Of a stretch of 64,000 bases of DNA, positions 61,851 to 64,000 are shown one piece after another. The position numbers and the translations under genes were made by a program. Source of the DNA: Labilithrix luteola (GTDB taxonomy: Bacteria > Myxococcota_A > Polyangia > Polyangiales > Polyangiaceae); assembly GCF_001263205.1 (NCBI RefSeq), contig NZ_CP012333.1:2542001-2606000 (forward strand), written 5' to 3'. The notes beneath the pieces were generated by a model that saw nothing but the letters and a program-made list of their open reading frames with translations, did no database searches and was not told the origin of the DNA. Positions within the stretch are counted from its first letter, which is position 1. Every line of letters starts with the position of its first letter.

Positions 61851-62382
61851 GGCATCATCCCTCCTTCCCAAACCTCGACTCGTCGTCCGACAAAGTGAGC
61901 GCTGCGACGTGCAGAGCCGATGTCTCGAGCCGAACCGTGCGTACGCCCCTTACCTATTTGGCGCAGCGCCATGCGGCATCCGTCCAGGTCGCAAGGGCCG
62001 TGCCCGTGAGGGCGGCCATCTGGTCGTGCTCCCGAGTGTCACGCCGCTATCCTCTTTTGCGCGCGGCTGTGGATCGATGCGGCGAAGGGCGCCTCGTCAC
62101 GCGCACACGTCGAAGACCTAGCAGCGGCGAGCGGACACAAGCGGCTCGTCCGAGGCATCATGCCTCCGAGCTAAGGGCGCACGGTCGAGCCGTCGTGCCT
62201 TGCTGGGATACTCCTCGGTGACGCGGGCTTCATGCCTCCCCGGTGCGGCCTTCTCCCGCGATGGGACATCCGATCGAGCGAAGGCGCGCCGCATGCATCG
62301 TCTGCCGCAGCGCACTGCATGACGTTTCAGCCCGGCGGACGAGCCGCCGCGAGCCGGAGCGGCGACATAAGGAGGCGTCCCG
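61851..62382. other. 532-bp gap between divergent envelope and stress genes
   Basis: The gap holds the promoters of the OmpA-type gene (minus) and the DUF2382 gene (plus). No coding frame with good support was found. GAGGCAT-C-ATGCCTC at 62152-62166 is a perfect 7-bp inverted repeat with a one-base centre and could be an operator. The sequence ATGCCTCC recurs at about 62232-62239. Confidence 0.5.
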
Positions 62383-63549
62383 ATGAAAACGGTAGTTGGA
62401 ATGTTCAATACGGTTGGCGAGGCGCAACGAACCATCGACGAGCTCATCCAACTGGGGTTCGGACCGAAGGACATCAGCGTCGTCACCAACCTTTCCGCGC
62501 AGCGCGCGATGGGCGGACGACTCAGCCTCGCGCCCATCGAATCGCTCGATGTCGGCCGCGTCGCTGCTTGCGGTCCGATCGCCGACACAATGAAGCAGTC
62601 GACGGGCGGGGGTAACGGCCTCACCGGGACACTGCAGTACTTCGGCCTCACACCGAAGCTCGCCGAGCACTATGCGCGAGGCGTCCAGCACGGTGAGACG
62701 CTCGAGTCGTTGACCGTCGAAGACAAAGACGCGGATCGCGTCGTAGCGATCATGGAGAAACACGCGCGCCTCGAGCACGAAGCGAGCCTGAAGGCGGGTG
62801 CACCGATCGCAGGCGCAGCTGCCGCCGCCGCCGCGGGCATCGCGCGTGAAGTCGAGACTCGGAAGGAGATGCCGAAGCAAGCGGCGCCGATGCGCGAGCC
62901 CCTGCGCACCGACGTAATCACCAACATCGCCGGCAAGGAACACCTGTTCGGCAAGGACGAGGAACGCCACATTCCCATCATGCGCGAAGAGCTCCGCGTC
63001 GGTAAGCGCGAGGTCGAGCGCGGCGGGGTGCACGTGAGCGTTCACGTGAAGGAGACGCCGGTCAACGAGCGCATCAATCTGCGTGAAGAGCACGTCGAGA
63101 TCGAGCGACGTGCGGTTGACCGCGCTCCGCGCAACGGTGAGTCGGTCTTCCGCGGCGAAGAAATGGAGTTCTCCGAATACGGCGAAGAAGCCGTGGTCGA
63201 GAAGGGCGTCCGCGTCGTCGAGGAGGTCATCGTCCACAAGCGCACGACCGGACACGACGAGGTCGTGACCGATACGCTGCGCGCGACGGAAGTCGACATC
63301 GATCACATGCGCGACTTCGATCGAGGTGGCTACAAGAAGCACTTCGACAGCCTCAACCTGAAGGGCTCGACCTTCGACGAGTACCTCCCGGCGTACGAGC
63401 TCGGCCATCGACTCCGTGCGAGCAAAGCGTCTCGCTGGGAGGAGATCGAGAGCCAGGCAAAGACGAACTGGGAGAACGCGCGTCCGGGAACGTGGGATCG
63501 CTTCAAGGACACGATCCGCTACGCCTGGGCGCGAGCACGAAACCTCTGA
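62383..63549 (+). CDS. DUF2382 (YsnF-type) stress protein
   Basis: The 388-residue product has AAGGAGG 8 bases before the ATG. Residues about 1-130 form a general-stress ferredoxin-like domain (VVGMFNTVGEAQRTIDELIQ). After an Ala-rich linker (GAAAAAAAGIAREVE) there is a DUF2382 domain at about 195-320: IPIMREELRVGKREVERGGV, ETPVNERINLREEHVEIERR and VEEVIVHKRTTGH. The family is found in stress operons of many bacteria and is of unknown biochemical role. The C-terminal part (FDEYLPAYELGHRLRA ... ARPGTWDRFKDTIRYAW) is an extra helical domain. Confidence 0.88.
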   Translation: MKTVVGMFNTVGEAQRTIDELIQLGFGPKDISVVTNLSAQRAMGGRLSLAPIESLDVGRVAACGPIADTMKQSTGGGNGLTGTLQYFGLTPKLAEHYARGVQHGETLESLTVEDKDADRVVAIMEKHARLEHEASLKAGAPIAGAAAAAAAGIAREVETRKEMPKQAAPMREPLRTDVITNIAGKEHLFGKDEERHIPIMREELRVGKREVERGGVHVSVHVKETPVNERINLREEHVEIERRAVDRAPRNGESVFRGEEMEFSEYGEEAVVEKGVRVVEEVIVHKRTTGHDEVVTDTLRATEVDIDHMRDFDRGGYKKHFDSLNLKGSTFDEYLPAYELGHRLRASKASRWEEIESQAKTNWENARPGTWDRFKDTIRYAWARARNL

Positions 63550-63672
63550 GGTCGCGCTCGCGCGGGTCCGCACGGAGAACGCGTCTGCCAGTGCGCGTTC
63601 TTCGTGCGGGGGGCGCCCATTTTGGTCGAAAACTTGGCCCGAGTTCGGGGGCTCCTGCATGAGCAGGGGACC

Positions 63673-63846
63673 ATGCCTGCGCGCAAATCGCCCCCGAAAA
63701 CCAAGGCCACGCGGCCGGCGCATGGAGAAGGTGAACGGCGCTCGGGAACGGATCGCCGGGTGGGCGTGGATCGCCGCGAGTTGCCGCCGCGCCCCGAAGG
63801 ACGGCGCCACAACGGCGGCCGGCGTGCTACCGATCCGCAAGATTGA
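63673..63846 (+). CDS. Small Arg-rich protein
   Basis: The ATG at 63673 follows GGGGA and gives 57 residues. After a Lys/Pro-rich start it reads ERRSGTDRRVGVDRRELPPR and GRRHNGGRRATD. Repeats of the RRSGTDRR/GVDRRE type recur in small myxobacterial proteins of unknown role. The frame is also open from 63604. It may bind nucleic acid or acidic partners, but that is inference. Its stop overlaps the TTG start of the following lipoprotein as TTGA. Confidence 0.6.
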   Translation: MPARKSPPKTKATRPAHGEGERRSGTDRRVGVDRRELPPRPEGRRHNGGRRATDPQD

Positions 63847-64000
63847 TTCGCCGGGTCGTCGTCTCCAGTTCCCTCTTACTCCTCGTCATGACGGCGTGCG
63901 CACGGAAGAGCGCGCCGGCTGAGGTCGATGCTGGAACCGATGCCACTCCGAGCACGCCCCGAAGCGGGGCGGACGTGGTCGATGCGGCACCCGACACGGA
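63843..64000 (+). CDS. Start of a lipoprotein, cut by the window edge
   Basis: A TTG at 63843 (overlapping the previous stop as TTGA) opens a frame that runs to the end of the window without a stop: IRRVVVSSSLLLLVMTAC, a signal peptide with a lipobox-like end (Cys19), then an Ala/Asp/Thr/Pro-rich linker (PAEVDAGTDATPSTPRSGAD). Only about 52 residues are visible, so the product cannot be named. Confidence 0.6.
   Translation, partial: MIRRVVVSSSLLLLVMTACARKSAPAEVDAGTDATPSTPRSGADVVDAAPDT

Noticed and set aside
62230..63840. A 536-codon open frame antisense to the DUF2382 gene
   Set aside because: The plus-strand gene has a strong ribosome binding site and known domains.

Overview
The window looks like a stretch of chromosome from a myxobacterium (Myxococcota, most like the Polyangiales). 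This is inferred from content: very high GC with GC-rich third codon positions, several Ser/Thr protein kinases (one with a PEGA domain), FHA and AgmX/PglI-type proteins, a glycosyltransferase with a helical-repeat-like tail, many lipoproteins with Ala/Pro/Ser-rich linkers, and frequent GTG starts overlapping the previous stop as GTGA. No rRNA, tRNA, CRISPR array, transposase or integrase was seen.

Layout. 1-9 kb: the end of an MMPL/RND exporter, a convergent beta-propeller lipoprotein with a CxxCH motif, and mfd. 9-13.5 kb: a PEGA-type kinase, a TPR protein and an orphan ligand-binding lipoprotein. 13.5-20 kb: a 2OG-Fe(II) dioxygenase-like protein, a family 2 glycosyltransferase, and two tandem paralogous kinases, the downstream one frame-interrupted. 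20-28 kb: a PEP-utilising phosphotransferase, an RluA pseudouridine synthase and a membrane-anchored protein in one coupled operon, then a Tat-type lipoprotein hydrolase, two small proteins and an ABC exporter. 28-36.4 kb: two coupled lipoproteins, a SprT-like protein, sixA, recA with a SOS-type control region and a long structured leader, a thioredoxin-like lipoprotein and an FHA protein. 36-43 kb: lipoproteins, a thioesterase, a 29-bp tandem repeat, a phosphoesterase and a HAD hydrolase.

43-48 kb holds the most unusual unit: one tightly coupled operon of a membrane histidine kinase, an acetolactate-synthase-like ThDP enzyme and two citrate-synthase-like proteins that appear to lack the catalytic histidines. 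48-51.5 kb: dnaJ, an MGDG-synthase-type glycosyltransferase and a small winged-helix-like protein. 51.5-56 kb: a MalK/E/F/G-type sugar ABC transporter in which the binding protein and the first permease appear to be one polypeptide split by a -1 frameshift, followed by the decayed end of a sigma-54 activator. 56-59 kb: a nitronate monooxygenase and a badly degraded kinase-cyclase pseudogene. 59-64 kb: a TolC-type protein, a DUF937-OmpA fusion, a DUF2382 stress protein, a small Arg-rich protein and the start of a lipoprotein cut by the window edge.

Three -1 interruptions (about 16.98, 53.79 and 55.95 kb) are each explained by one missing base, two of them in G/C homopolymers. Sequencing error, real decay and programmed slippage cannot be separated from the sequence alone. 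The kinase at 57.4-58.9 kb also has an internal deletion and several shifts, so it is a real pseudogene.
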